Part shown: one piece after another, positions 7,116 through 14,987 of the stretch | Position numbering within the stretch: the first letter of the stretch is position 1 | Layout: the number at the start of each line of letters is the position of its first letter | Assembly: GCF_000315545.1 (NCBI RefSeq) | Contig: NZ_JH992902.1 | Coordinates: 1,535,893 to 1,599,892, forward strand | Direction: 5' to 3' | Source of the DNA: Selenomonas sp. F0473 | GTDB lineage: Bacteria; Bacillota; Negativicutes; Selenomonadales; Selenomonadaceae | Length of the DNA stretch: 64,000 nt | Made by a program: the position numbers and the translations under genes | Notes under the pieces: generated by a model | What the model saw: the letters and a program-made list of their open reading frames with translations, nothing else | Told to the model about the DNA's origin: nothing | Databases searched by the model: none

Positions 7116-8621
7116 ATGATATTGAGCAAGATTGTTGAAGAAATCAAGAACCAAAGCTACCGCGCCTGCTGGGGGCTTTTCATCGACGGCGAATGGATCG
7201 CCGCAGAAGGGGAAAAGTCGTACGAAGTGACGACGCCCGCCACGGGGAGTCTCATCGGCGTCTGTGCCGAGGCGTCGCAGGCGGACGTCGATAAGGCGGT
7301 CCGGGCGGGCTGGAAGGCGTTCCCCGCGTGGAAGAAGAAGAGCCCCGCAGAGCGCGCGGAGATTCTGCTGAAGATCGCCGACCGCATTGATGAACACGCC
7401 GAGGAACTTGCCTATATCGAGAGCCTCGACAACGGCAAGCCCGTCCGCGAGACGCGCGCCGTCGACGTTCCGCTGGCGAGCGATCACTTCCGCTATTTCG
7501 CGGGCGTCATCCGCGCGGAGGAGGGAACGGCGTCGCAGATTGACGAGAACACCCTCTCCATCGTCCTGCGCGAACCGCTCGGCGTCGTCGGACAGATCGT
7601 GCCGTGGAACTTCCCGTTTCTCATGGCGGCGTGGAAACTTGCCCCCGCGCTCGCGGCGGGCAACTGCATCGTCTTTAAGCCCTCGAGCGAGACCTCGCTC
7701 AGCGTGCTCGCGCTGACCGACATTATCAAGGATCTTCTGCCTCCGGGCGTGCTCAACCTCGTCACGGGGCGCGGTTCGACGACGGGCAACTACATTCTCG
7801 CACACGAGGGGCTGAAGAAACTCGCCTTCACGGGCTCCACCGAGATTGGCTACGACGTCGCAAAGGCGGCGGCGGATCGTCTCATCCCCGCGACGCTCGA
7901 GCTCGGCGGCAAGTCGGCGAACATCTATTTCGAGGATGCGCCGTGGGAGAAGGCGGTCGAGGGCGTCTGCCTCGGCATCCTGTTCAACCAGGGACAGGTC
8001 TGCTGTGCCGGCTCGCGCGTCTTCGTACAGGATACGATTTACGACAAGTTCCTCGCGGCGGTGAAGGAGAAGTTCGAGGCGGTGAAGGTCGGCCTCCCGT
8101 GGGAGGACGCGACGCAGATTGCCGCACAGATCAACATGCACCAGCTGGAGAACAGCCTTGCCTACATCGACATCGCGAAGAAAGAGGGCGCGCGCATCGT
8201 CTGCGGCGGCGCACGCGCGACAGGCGCAGGGCTCGAAAACGGTGCGTTCATGCAGCCGACCATCATCGCCGACGTCACGAACGACATGCGCGTGGCGCGC
8301 GAGGAGATTTTCGGCCCGGTCGTCTGCTTCATCAAGTTCCATGACGAGGCGGAGGTCGTTAAGATGGCGAACGACAGCGAATACGGTCTCGGCGGCGCCG
8401 TCTGGACGAGGGACATCAACCGTGCGTTCCGCGTCGCGCAGGCGGTCGAGACCGGCCGTATGTGGGTCAACACCTACAACCAGCTGCCCGCGCATACGCC
8501 GTTCGGCGGCTACAAGAAGTCCGGCATCGGCCGCGAGACGCACAAGGTCATCATGGATGCCTACACACAGTCCAAGAACATCTACATCAGCCTGAGCGAA
8601 GCGCCGTTCGGACTGTATTAA
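7116..8621 (+). CDS. NAD(P)-dependent aldehyde dehydrogenase
   Basis: A 501-residue member of the aldehyde dehydrogenase superfamily, closest by pattern to ExaC/AldA-type acetaldehyde or broad-range enzymes. Visible landmarks are PWNFPFLMAAWKLAPAL near residue 155, FTGSTEIG (cofactor loop), the general-base Glu in TLELGGKSAN and the nucleophilic Cys in NQGQVCCAG. It oxidises aldehydes to carboxylates in the cytoplasm; the substrate is not evident. The ATG at 7116 follows the promoter at 7051-7079; GTG at 7113 is an alternative. An upstream in-frame TTG at 7068 lies inside the promoter and is rejected. A terminator follows at 8659-8693. Confidence 0.93.
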   Translation: MILSKIVEEIKNQSYRACWGLFIDGEWIAAEGEKSYEVTTPATGSLIGVCAEASQADVDKAVRAGWKAFPAWKKKSPAERAEILLKIADRIDEHAEELAYIESLDNGKPVRETRAVDVPLASDHFRYFAGVIRAEEGTASQIDENTLSIVLREPLGVVGQIVPWNFPFLMAAWKLAPALAAGNCIVFKPSSETSLSVLALTDIIKDLLPPGVLNLVTGRGSTTGNYILAHEGLKKLAFTGSTEIGYDVAKAAADRLIPATLELGGKSANIYFEDAPWEKAVEGVCLGILFNQGQVCCAGSRVFVQDTIYDKFLAAVKEKFEAVKVGLPWEDATQIAAQINMHQLENSLAYIDIAKKEGARIVCGGARATGAGLENGAFMQPTIIADVTNDMRVAREEIFGPVVCFIKFHDEAEVVKMANDSEYGLGGAVWTRDINRAFRVAQAVETGRMWVNTYNQLPAHTPFGGYKKSGIGRETHKVIMDAYTQSKNIYISLSEAPFGLY

Positions 8622-8658
8622 AGAAATAGGCGCGGAGTATTTTGCTCCGTATGCAGGG

Positions 8659-8693
8659 CGCCGCCCTATCCCATGCGGTAGGACGGCGTTTTT
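8659..8693 (+). terminator. Terminator after aldehyde dehydrogenase
   Basis: CGCCG-CCCTA pairs with TAGG-a-CGGCG around a short loop and runs into TTTTT. It isolates the dehydrogenase from the downstream secreted-protein genes. Confidence 0.8.
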
Positions 8694-8710
8694 ATGTGAA
8701 AAATGCGCTA

Positions 8711-8739
8711 TTGACTTTTTCCGGAATTCGACACAATAT
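8711..8739 (+). promoter_or_regulatory. Probable promoter of the tandem secreted proteins
   Basis: TTGACT (8711-8716) and CAATAT (8734-8739) with a 17-bp spacer, about 64 bp before the ATG at 8803. The -10 is only a fair match. Confidence 0.5.
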
Positions 8740-8802
8740 AAAGAGAGACCGTGCACATGACGGTGCAGGCGGACACAACGAAGAATATGATCGGAGGATA
8801 AG

Positions 8803-9438
8803 ATGAGACTGCAGAAAACGATGTATGGAACGGCGATTGCGGTGCTTTCCTGCGCCGCGTATCTCGGCGCGGGATATGCGCCTGCGGCGGCGGCGCCTGC
8901 CGCGGCAGAGACGCAGACAAAGGCGGAGACTCCCGCGTCTCTCGCGCTCTCGCCCGTGACGATCACCGATCACGATGAGACGCTGACGATGCTGCTGCCG
9001 GCGCAGATTTCGGAGTTCAAGAAAGAAGAGCAGTCGTTTGCGGAGATCGGTTTTACCATCGGGAAATATCTTGCGCGCGCCGAGGGAGCGGGGCTCGACG
9101 TGCTCGTTCAGCACACCGTATTCGGAGATGCCGGCGACAGTGCGGCCGGCGTGCCGACACTCGACGAGGCCGTGGCGGGCGCGCGCGATGCGATTGCGGC
9201 GGCCTATCAATACGATCAAATGATGCGGGACGAGCGGATCGATCTCGGCGGTATGCCGGGGCACCTCTTCTCATATGCGTATACGGTCGGGGGGACGCGC
9301 TATATCGACGACAGCGTCGTTGTGACGATCGGCTGCAATCAGTGGAACATCACGCTCTCGCGGCGCGCGGACAACAAGACGGCCGCGCCGCATATGAATG
9401 AGATACTAAGTTCTATTCGAGTGGGCGCCGCGCAATAG
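8803..9438 (+). CDS. Secreted protein, paralogue 1
   Basis: A 211-residue exported protein of unknown function. A signal peptide (about residues 1-30, ending in Ala-rich AAAAPAAAE) precedes a mature domain beginning LSPVTITDHDETLTMLLPAQI. The same layout occurs in the next gene (LHPVTLTDHGTTLTMTLPQV, then VQHxxYG, LxGxPxxLxSxxxxxxGxRYxDD and a C-terminal MxExLxSxRV), so the two arose by tandem duplication. No named family was recognised; location is probably periplasmic. GGAGG lies 8 nt before the ATG. Confidence 0.8.
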   Translation: MRLQKTMYGTAIAVLSCAAYLGAGYAPAAAAPAAAETQTKAETPASLALSPVTITDHDETLTMLLPAQISEFKKEEQSFAEIGFTIGKYLARAEGAGLDVLVQHTVFGDAGDSAAGVPTLDEAVAGARDAIAAAYQYDQMMRDERIDLGGMPGHLFSYAYTVGGTRYIDDSVVVTIGCNQWNITLSRRADNKTAAPHMNEILSSIRVGAAQ

Positions 9439-9493
9439 AGAGCGGGGCCGGCCTGTGCGTATGAGTCTTATGCATACGGAGAAGGAGAGTTCT

Positions 9494-10093
9494 ATGTCCA
9501 TGTTAAAGAATATACGGTGCCTCATCGCGCTGTGTCTGCTCGTGTTTGCCGCTTGTTTCGGCGGGGCGGCGCAGGCTGCGGCAGAGGACGGTACGGCCCC
9601 GCTCGAACTGCATCCGGTCACGCTCACGGATCACGGCACGACGCTGACGATGACACTGCCGCAGGTGCCCGATTTTGAATCTCATGAAATGCCCCTGCCT
9701 AACGGGTTCTATATGAACGAATTTTCTTCGTATCGGAAGGATATGGATTTCCGCGTGCACGTCCAGCATATGATCTACGGGCACATGAACGATGGGAAGC
9801 CGGTTGAGCCGCAGCTGGAGGAGACGGCCAAGGGGATGCGCAAAAACTTTAGGACGCTTTACAAGCTTGACCGGTTCGACCGCGACGAGATGCTGGACCT
9901 GGACGGCACGCCGGCGCGCTTGCTCTCGTTCAGTTTTGCGATGGACGGCAAACGCTATACGGACGATTATCTCATGGTTGTTTTTGGGCAGGAGGAGTGG
10001 AGCGTATCGCTCACCCGTCCTGCGGGGAGCGCATCGATCGAACAGCGTATGGACGAGATGCTGACCTCCGTTCGGGTGACGGCGGCAAAATAA
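9494..10093 (+). CDS. Secreted protein, paralogue 2
   Basis: A 199-residue exported protein paralogous to the gene at 8803-9438, sharing the DHxxTLTMxLP opening, the VQHMIYG and RYTDDYL segments and the C-terminal MDEMLTSVRV. A signal peptide covers about residues 1-26 (LCLLVFAACFGGAAQAAAE). The ATG at 9494 has GAAGGAG upstream; an in-frame ATG at 9461 precedes that site and is rejected. It is 55 bp downstream of paralogue 1, so the pair is probably co-transcribed. Function unknown. Confidence 0.8.
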   Translation: MSMLKNIRCLIALCLLVFAACFGGAAQAAAEDGTAPLELHPVTLTDHGTTLTMTLPQVPDFESHEMPLPNGFYMNEFSSYRKDMDFRVHVQHMIYGHMNDGKPVEPQLEETAKGMRKNFRTLYKLDRFDRDEMLDLDGTPARLLSFSFAMDGKRYTDDYLMVVFGQEEWSVSLTRPAGSASIEQRMDEMLTSVRVTAAK

Positions 10094-10157
10094 TCCGAGG
10101 CGGGATTTGAAACGTATCCGGCGGTATGCCGCAGACTATTTTTAGGAGAAGAAGCGA

Positions 10158-11243
10158 TTGCGCGGCGATTATTTGGATATTGAGCGGAAAATTGAGCGCG
10201 GAGAGCGGCTGACGCACGCGGATGGCGTGCGTCTTTTCGCGTGCCTGGACATCGCGTGGATCGGGATGCTCGCTGACCGCGTGCGCCGGGAGAAATGCGG
10301 CGACATCGTGTACTACAATGTGAACTGCCATGTGAATCTGACAAATATCTGCACGGCGCACTGCAGGTTCTGCGCGTTCGGGCGCGATGCGGACGAGAAG
10401 GGCGCATACGAGATGAGCGCCCGTGAGGCGGTCGCCCATGTGGCGGATGCGATGCGCGACCCGCATCTGGCGGGACTGCACGTCGTGAGCGGGCTGCACC
10501 CGGACTGGACGTTCGACGACTACCTCCTGCGCCTTTCCGCCCTGCACGAGTCGTTCCCGTCGCTCTATCTGAAAGGCTTTACGGGCGTAGAGATCACGCA
10601 TTTTGCAAAGACGTCGGGCTTGCCTGTGAAAGAAGTGCTCCTGCGTCTGCGCGATGCGGGGCTCCAGTCCATCGCGGGCGGCGGCGCGGAGATTCTGACC
10701 GACCGCGTGCGCGGCGAGCTCTGCCCGAACAAGGCGACGGCGGACGAGTGGCTCGTAGTCGCGCGTACGGCGCATGAGCTCGGCATCAAGACGAACGCGT
10801 CCATGCTCTACGGGCATATCGAGACCATCGAAGAGCGCGTGACGCATATGCTGCGCCTGCGCGACCTCCAAGACGAGACGGGCGGCTTCCAGACGTTTAT
10901 CCCGTTCCCATTCCTCCCGTCGAATACAGAGCTCGGGCAGAAGGTGAAGCAGACCTCCATGTGGGACGATTTGCGGACGATTGCGATCTCGCGGCTCATG
11001 CTCGACAACTTCCGCAACATCAAGGCGTACTGGGTCATGCTCACCGTACCCGTTGCACAGGTCGCGCTCTGCTTCGGCGCGAACGACATCGACGGCACCG
11101 TGCACAAGGAGACCATCCTTCACGACGCGGGCGCAAAGAGCCCTCGCGCCCTCTCTGAGGATCACATCATCCGCGTCATCCGTGAGATCGGGCGGACGCC
11201 CGCGGCGTGTGACTCGAACTTTAATATCATTGAGACCTATTGA
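10158..11243 (+). CDS. mqnE: Aminofutalosine synthase MqnE-like radical SAM enzyme, copy 1
   Basis: A 361-residue radical SAM protein. Cysteines 65, 69 and 72 in ICTAHCRFCAF form the CX3CX2C [4Fe-4S] site. VSGLHPDWTFDDYL, the GGGAEILTDRVR block and the CFGANDIDGTVHKE C-terminal segment are typical of MqnE, which joins an enolpyruvyl-benzoate to SAM-derived adenosyl in the futalosine menaquinone pathway. The start is a TTG at 10158 preceded by AGGAGA at good spacing. A second MqnE-like gene lies at 12867 next to mqnC; this copy is detached from it by a convergent MATE gene. Which copy is the housekeeping enzyme is not clear. Confidence 0.88.
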   Translation: MRGDYLDIERKIERGERLTHADGVRLFACLDIAWIGMLADRVRREKCGDIVYYNVNCHVNLTNICTAHCRFCAFGRDADEKGAYEMSAREAVAHVADAMRDPHLAGLHVVSGLHPDWTFDDYLLRLSALHESFPSLYLKGFTGVEITHFAKTSGLPVKEVLLRLRDAGLQSIAGGGAEILTDRVRGELCPNKATADEWLVVARTAHELGIKTNASMLYGHIETIEERVTHMLRLRDLQDETGGFQTFIPFPFLPSNTELGQKVKQTSMWDDLRTIAISRLMLDNFRNIKAYWVMLTVPVAQVALCFGANDIDGTVHKETILHDAGAKSPRALSEDHIIRVIREIGRTPAACDSNFNIIETY

Positions 11244-11344
11244 GGTGAGAGGAACGATGCATTCAAACTTCCGCCTCGCTCAGGAGGGGGAATATAGGGC
11301 GGGATTTTGGCGTCTCGCTTAGGTTTTGGGATATAGGGAGGCAT

Positions 11345-11386
11345 GAAAAATACCGCTGCTCCTATGACGGAACAGCGGCTTTTTTG
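11345..11386. terminator. Bidirectional terminator between mqnE copy 1 and MATE gene
   Basis: CCGCTG (11353-11358) pairs with CAGCGG (11373-11378), extended by TCC/GGA, with A-run on the left and TTTTTT on the right. It serves both convergent genes. Confidence 0.85.
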
Positions 11387-11396
11387 TTGCCGGATA

Positions 11397-12725
11397 TTAT
11401 GCGTATCCGTACAGCTTCCGCTTTTTCCACAGGAACGCGAACACCATGCACGCGCCGAGGAAATCGGCGGCGGGTGTCGCCATAAAGACGCCGTGGATGC
11501 CGAAGAATCGGGGGAGCAGGAGGAGGAAGCCGAGGAGGAAGAGCATCGTGTGGCAGAAGGACAGCAGCGCGGAGGTGCGGCCGTCGCCGAGCGCGGTGAA
11601 GAAGGACGAGCCGTAGGTGCCGAATCCCGCGAAGAGGAAGCCGATCGCATAGAGGCGGAACCCCGTCACGGCGAGGTCGTAGACGTGCGAGGTTGCGGGG
11701 ACGAAGATCTGTGTGAGCGGCGCGGCGATGAGGATGCTGACCGCGGTGGTAAAGAGGGAGAATGCGGTGATGAGCGTGAGACTGCGGCGCAGGATTCCGC
11801 GCAGGGCGTGCGTGTCGCGTTTGCCGTAGTTGAAGCTCGCCAGAGGTGCGACGCCCTCGGCGTAGCCCATGTAAATGGCGGTAAGCAGACCGGAGATGTA
11901 CTCCGAGATGGCGATTGCCGCCACGCCGTCCGCGCCCGCAAGGCGCATCATTGTGTTGTTCATGACGATCATGATGATGCTCATGGAGAGCTGCATCACC
12001 ATCTCGCTCGAGCCGTTGCCCATCGCAGAGAGGACGGTGCGCAGCCGCCAGACGGGGCGCACGAGGCGGAGCGTCCCCCTCCGGTGTATGACAAAGTACC
12101 ATAGGCCGACGAATGCGGAGATGGAGAAGCCCGTCGCCGTCGCGACGGCTACGCCCCCCAGCCCCCAGTCGAGGACAAAGAGGAGGATGTAGTCAAGCAC
12201 CATATTGACGATGCCGCCGACGAGAAAGGAGAGCATCGCGAGACGCGGCTGTCCTGCCGCAACGAGGAAGATGTCGAGAATTAGCCCTGCCATCGTGAGC
12301 GGTGTCGAGACGAAGAGCGGCACGGCATATACTTCGCAGAGCGGATAGAGGGCATCGTCCGCGCCGAAGAAATAGAGGACGGGGCGTAGGAAGATCAGTC
12401 CGAGTACAGCGATCATCGTGCTGAGAATGACGCAGACGAGGACGAGCAGGGAGAAATTTTCCTGCGCATGACGGCGTTTTCCCTCCCCAAGCTGCGCCGC
12501 AACGAGGGCACTGCCGCCCGTGCCGAGCATGGTCGCGAGTACGATCGTGAGCGGGATGAACGGCATGACGATGTTGATTGCCGACAGCCCGTCCGTCCCG
12601 ACGGCGTGCGCAACAAAGAAGCCGTCGACGATGAAGTTCACATTCATAACGAGATGTGAGATGATCATCGGCACGGCGAATGCGAGCAATGTGCGGTAGG
12701 TGATGGGAGCGGATAATTGTGCCAT
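11397..12725 (-). CDS. MATE family multidrug exporter
   Basis: A 442-residue inner-membrane protein with about twelve hydrophobic segments in two homologous halves. The opening YRTLLAFAVPMIISHLVMNVNFIVDGFFVAHAVG and the mid-protein FSISAFVGLWYFV region resemble the NorM/MepA group, which exchange drugs or metabolites for Na+ or H+. AAGGAGG precedes the ATG. It sits divergently from mqnE copy 2 across a 141-bp gap containing both promoters and a palindrome (12743-12759) that overlaps this gene's -10. It interrupts the futalosine-pathway genes; a link to them is not evident. Confidence 0.9.
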   Translation of the reverse strand: MAQLSAPITYRTLLAFAVPMIISHLVMNVNFIVDGFFVAHAVGTDGLSAINIVMPFIPLTIVLATMLGTGGSALVAAQLGEGKRRHAQENFSLLVLVCVILSTMIAVLGLIFLRPVLYFFGADDALYPLCEVYAVPLFVSTPLTMAGLILDIFLVAAGQPRLAMLSFLVGGIVNMVLDYILLFVLDWGLGGVAVATATGFSISAFVGLWYFVIHRRGTLRLVRPVWRLRTVLSAMGNGSSEMVMQLSMSIIMIVMNNTMMRLAGADGVAAIAISEYISGLLTAIYMGYAEGVAPLASFNYGKRDTHALRGILRRSLTLITAFSLFTTAVSILIAAPLTQIFVPATSHVYDLAVTGFRLYAIGFLFAGFGTYGSSFFTALGDGRTSALLSFCHTMLFLLGFLLLLPRFFGIHGVFMATPAADFLGACMVFAFLWKKRKLYGYA

Positions 12726-12742
12726 CGTACCCTCCTTCCTCG

Positions 12743-12759
12743 ATAATAGGCGCTATTAT
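12743..12759. promoter_or_regulatory. Palindromic operator candidate at MATE promoter
   Basis: ATAATAG-GCG-CTATTAT is a perfect 17-bp palindrome (7-bp arms). It overlaps the minus-strand -10 TATAAT (12760-12755) of the MATE gene, a classical position for a repressor site. Confidence 0.5.
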
Positions 12760-12784
12760 AGCACGGAACGAGGCGGGAAAGCAA
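12755..12784 (-). promoter_or_regulatory. Promoter of the MATE gene
   Basis: TTGCTT (12784-12779) and TATAAT (12760-12755) with an 18-bp spacer, reading toward the MATE start at 12725. Confidence 0.6.
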
Positions 12785-12806
12785 GTCTTGCACCCGCGTG
12801 GAGGAT

Positions 12807-12835
12807 TTGCAAAAGCGCGCCGCATTTGATACACT
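12807..12835 (+). promoter_or_regulatory. Promoter of mqnE copy 2
   Basis: TTGCAA (12807-12812) and TACACT (12830-12835) with a 17-bp spacer, 31 bp before the ATG at 12867. Confidence 0.6.
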
Positions 12836-12866
12836 TGCGGGGGTATTAAAGGAGAGAATATCGTAC

Positions 12867-13964
12867 ATGAGTGATCGAAAGAAAGCCCGTGCCGCCGCCG
12901 AGCGCGGGGCGCGGCTGACGAGGGCGGATGCGCTCGCCCTCTACGAGGACAACGACCTCCTCGCGCTCGCTGCGTGGGCGCGTGCGGCGAAGGAGCGAGC
13001 GAGCGGGAAGAACGTCTACTATACGGTGAACCGTCACATCAATCTCACGAACATCTGCAGTGCGAACTGTCCGCTCTGCGCGTTCCAGGTGGAACGCGGC
13101 GATGCACGCGGCTATATTATGGAGACCGACGACGTGGCTCGCGTGCTGGAACTGGCGAAAAAAACACCGCGCCTCACGGAGATCCACATCGTGAGCGCGC
13201 TGCATCCTGACCGTCCTTTCTCCTACTACGAGGGCGTGGTGCGGCAGGTGCGCGCGGCGCTTCCCCATGCGGATATCAAGGCATTCACGCCCGTGGAGGT
13301 TGTGAACTTTGCAAAGACGGAGGGGACGTCCGTCCGTGACGTCCTGCACACCCTGCAGGAGGCAGGGCTGTCGTCACTCCCCGGCGGTGGCGCGGAGATC
13401 CTGTCCGATCGTGTGCGCGCGGTTATATGCCCGAACAAGGCGACGCGTGCGGAGTGGATCGACTGTATGCGCACGGCGCACGCGCTCGGTATCCGCACGA
13501 ATGCCTCCATGATGTACGGACACATCGAGACGGTGGAGGAGCGCATCGACCATCTGCTTGCCCTGCGCGATCTGCAGGATGAGACGGACGGTTTTCAGGC
13601 ATTCATGCTCTTTCCGTTCCATCCCGAGAACACGGCGCTTGGTGCGGAGAAGAAACTCACGCGCGTCGGCTCATGGGAGGATATGAAGATGCTCGCGCTC
13701 TCGCGCCTTGTGCTCGATAACGTCGCACATTTCAAGGCGTTCTGGGTCATGCTGACGCAGCCGATTGCGCAGCTTGCCCTCGGCTTCGGTGCGGACGATC
13801 TCGATGGTACGATCGGCGAGGAGAAGATCATCCACGCGGCGGGGGCACAGACGCAGACGGGCATCACGCGGAGCGAACTCGACGCGATGATCCGCGAGGC
13901 GGGCTATGTGCCTGTGGAGCGCGATACGTTTTATCGGCCGATCGCGGCAGGGGAGGGCGCATGA
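12867..13964 (+). CDS. mqnE: Aminofutalosine synthase MqnE-like radical SAM enzyme, copy 2
   Basis: A 365-residue radical SAM enzyme with Cys64, Cys68 and Cys71 in NICSANCPLCAF. It aligns by eye with copy 1 along its length (YYTVNRHINLTNIC, IHIVSALHPDRPFSYYE, GGGAEILSDRVR, NKATRAEWIDCMRTAHALGIRTNASM, LGFGADDLDGTIGEE). GGAGAG precedes the ATG at 12867; the longer in-frame start at 12798 lies before the promoter -10. It overlaps mqnC by 4 bp (ATGA), so the two are translationally coupled and this is probably the functional partner of MqnC. It belongs to the futalosine route to menaquinone. Confidence 0.9.
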   Translation: MSDRKKARAAAERGARLTRADALALYEDNDLLALAAWARAAKERASGKNVYYTVNRHINLTNICSANCPLCAFQVERGDARGYIMETDDVARVLELAKKTPRLTEIHIVSALHPDRPFSYYEGVVRQVRAALPHADIKAFTPVEVVNFAKTEGTSVRDVLHTLQEAGLSSLPGGGAEILSDRVRAVICPNKATRAEWIDCMRTAHALGIRTNASMMYGHIETVEERIDHLLALRDLQDETDGFQAFMLFPFHPENTALGAEKKLTRVGSWEDMKMLALSRLVLDNVAHFKAFWVMLTQPIAQLALGFGADDLDGTIGEEKIIHAAGAQTQTGITRSELDAMIREAGYVPVERDTFYRPIAAGEGA

Positions 13965-14986
13965 GACTCACGGAGCAGGAGGCTGCCGATCTCCTCACGT
14001 ACGGCGACCCGATCGAACTCGGGCGCGCGGCGGATGCGGAGCGGCGGCGGCGGTTCGGCGATACGGTGACGTTCATCGTTGACCGCAACATCAATTACAC
14101 GAATATCTGCGTGAATGAGTGCCGTTTCTGCGCATTCTACACGAAACAGGATGCGGAGGATGCGTATCTTCTGCCGCTGGAGGAGATTCTCGCGAAGGTC
14201 GGCGAGACGGCGGCAGCGGGAGGAACGCAGGTCATGATCCAGGGCGGCATCCATCCCGATCTGCCGCTCTCGTACTACGAGGATATGCTGCGCGCCATCC
14301 GCAGCCGCTATCCCTCCATCGTGATCCACTCCTTTACGGCGACGGAGATCCTGTATTTTGCAGAGAAGGAGGGGCTTACGGTCGAGGAGACGCTGCGGCG
14401 GCTGCAGGATGCAGGGCTCTCGTCGCTCCCCGGCGGTGGTGCGGAGATCCTCGTCGACCGCGTACGCAAGCTCATCGCGCCGAAGAAGATCATGACGGCG
14501 GACTGGCTGCGTGTCATGCGCACGGCACACAAGATCGGCATGGAGTCGACGGCGACGATGGTCATCGGCTTCGGCGAGACGATGGCGGAGCGCGTGGAGC
14601 ACATGGAGCACATCCGCCGGCTGCAGGAGGAGACGGGCGGCTTCCGCGCGTTCATCACATGGACGTTCCAGCCGGGCAATACGGCACTCGGCGGAGAGAA
14701 GACGTCGAGCTGGGACTATATGCGGACACTTGCCCTCACGCGGCTCTACATGGACAATGTTGCGCACATCCAGGGCTCGTGGGTGACGCAGGGCGAGCGC
14801 ATCGGTCAGCTGACCCTCGGCTTTGGCGCAGATGATCTCGGGAGCATCATGCTCGAGGAGAATGTCGTGCGTGCCGCGGGGACGCGGTATAATATGTCGA
14901 TCAAGAAGATGATCGATCTGATTCGCGGCGCAGGCAGAGAGCCGGCACAGCGTGACACGCAGTATCGCGTGATACGGAGGTTTTGA
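13961..14986 (+). CDS. mqnC: Cyclic dehypoxanthinyl futalosine synthase MqnC
   Basis: A 341-residue radical SAM enzyme with Cys50, Cys54 and Cys57 in NICVNECRFCAFY. QVMIQGGIHPDLPLSYYE, the SLPGGGAEILVDRVR block and FITWTFQPGNTALGG are the MqnC signatures; the enzyme cyclises dehypoxanthine futalosine on the way to 1,4-dihydroxy-6-naphthoate. The start overlaps the mqnE copy 2 stop by 4 bp. It is one base from the following MTAP-like phosphorylase gene, forming a tight three-gene operon. MqnA and MqnD are not in the window. Confidence 0.94.
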   Translation: MRLTEQEAADLLTYGDPIELGRAADAERRRRFGDTVTFIVDRNINYTNICVNECRFCAFYTKQDAEDAYLLPLEEILAKVGETAAAGGTQVMIQGGIHPDLPLSYYEDMLRAIRSRYPSIVIHSFTATEILYFAEKEGLTVEETLRRLQDAGLSSLPGGGAEILVDRVRKLIAPKKIMTADWLRVMRTAHKIGMESTATMVIGFGETMAERVEHMEHIRRLQEETGGFRAFITWTFQPGNTALGGEKTSSWDYMRTLALTRLYMDNVAHIQGSWVTQGERIGQLTLGFGADDLGSIMLEENVVRAAGTRYNMSIKKMIDLIRGAGREPAQRDTQYRVIRRF

Positions 14987-14987
14987 T

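Noticed and set aside
7041-8966. 641-codon open frame antisense to the aldehyde dehydrogenase
   Set aside because: Composition is a shadow of the opposite strand; the dehydrogenase has its promoter, start and catalytic residues.
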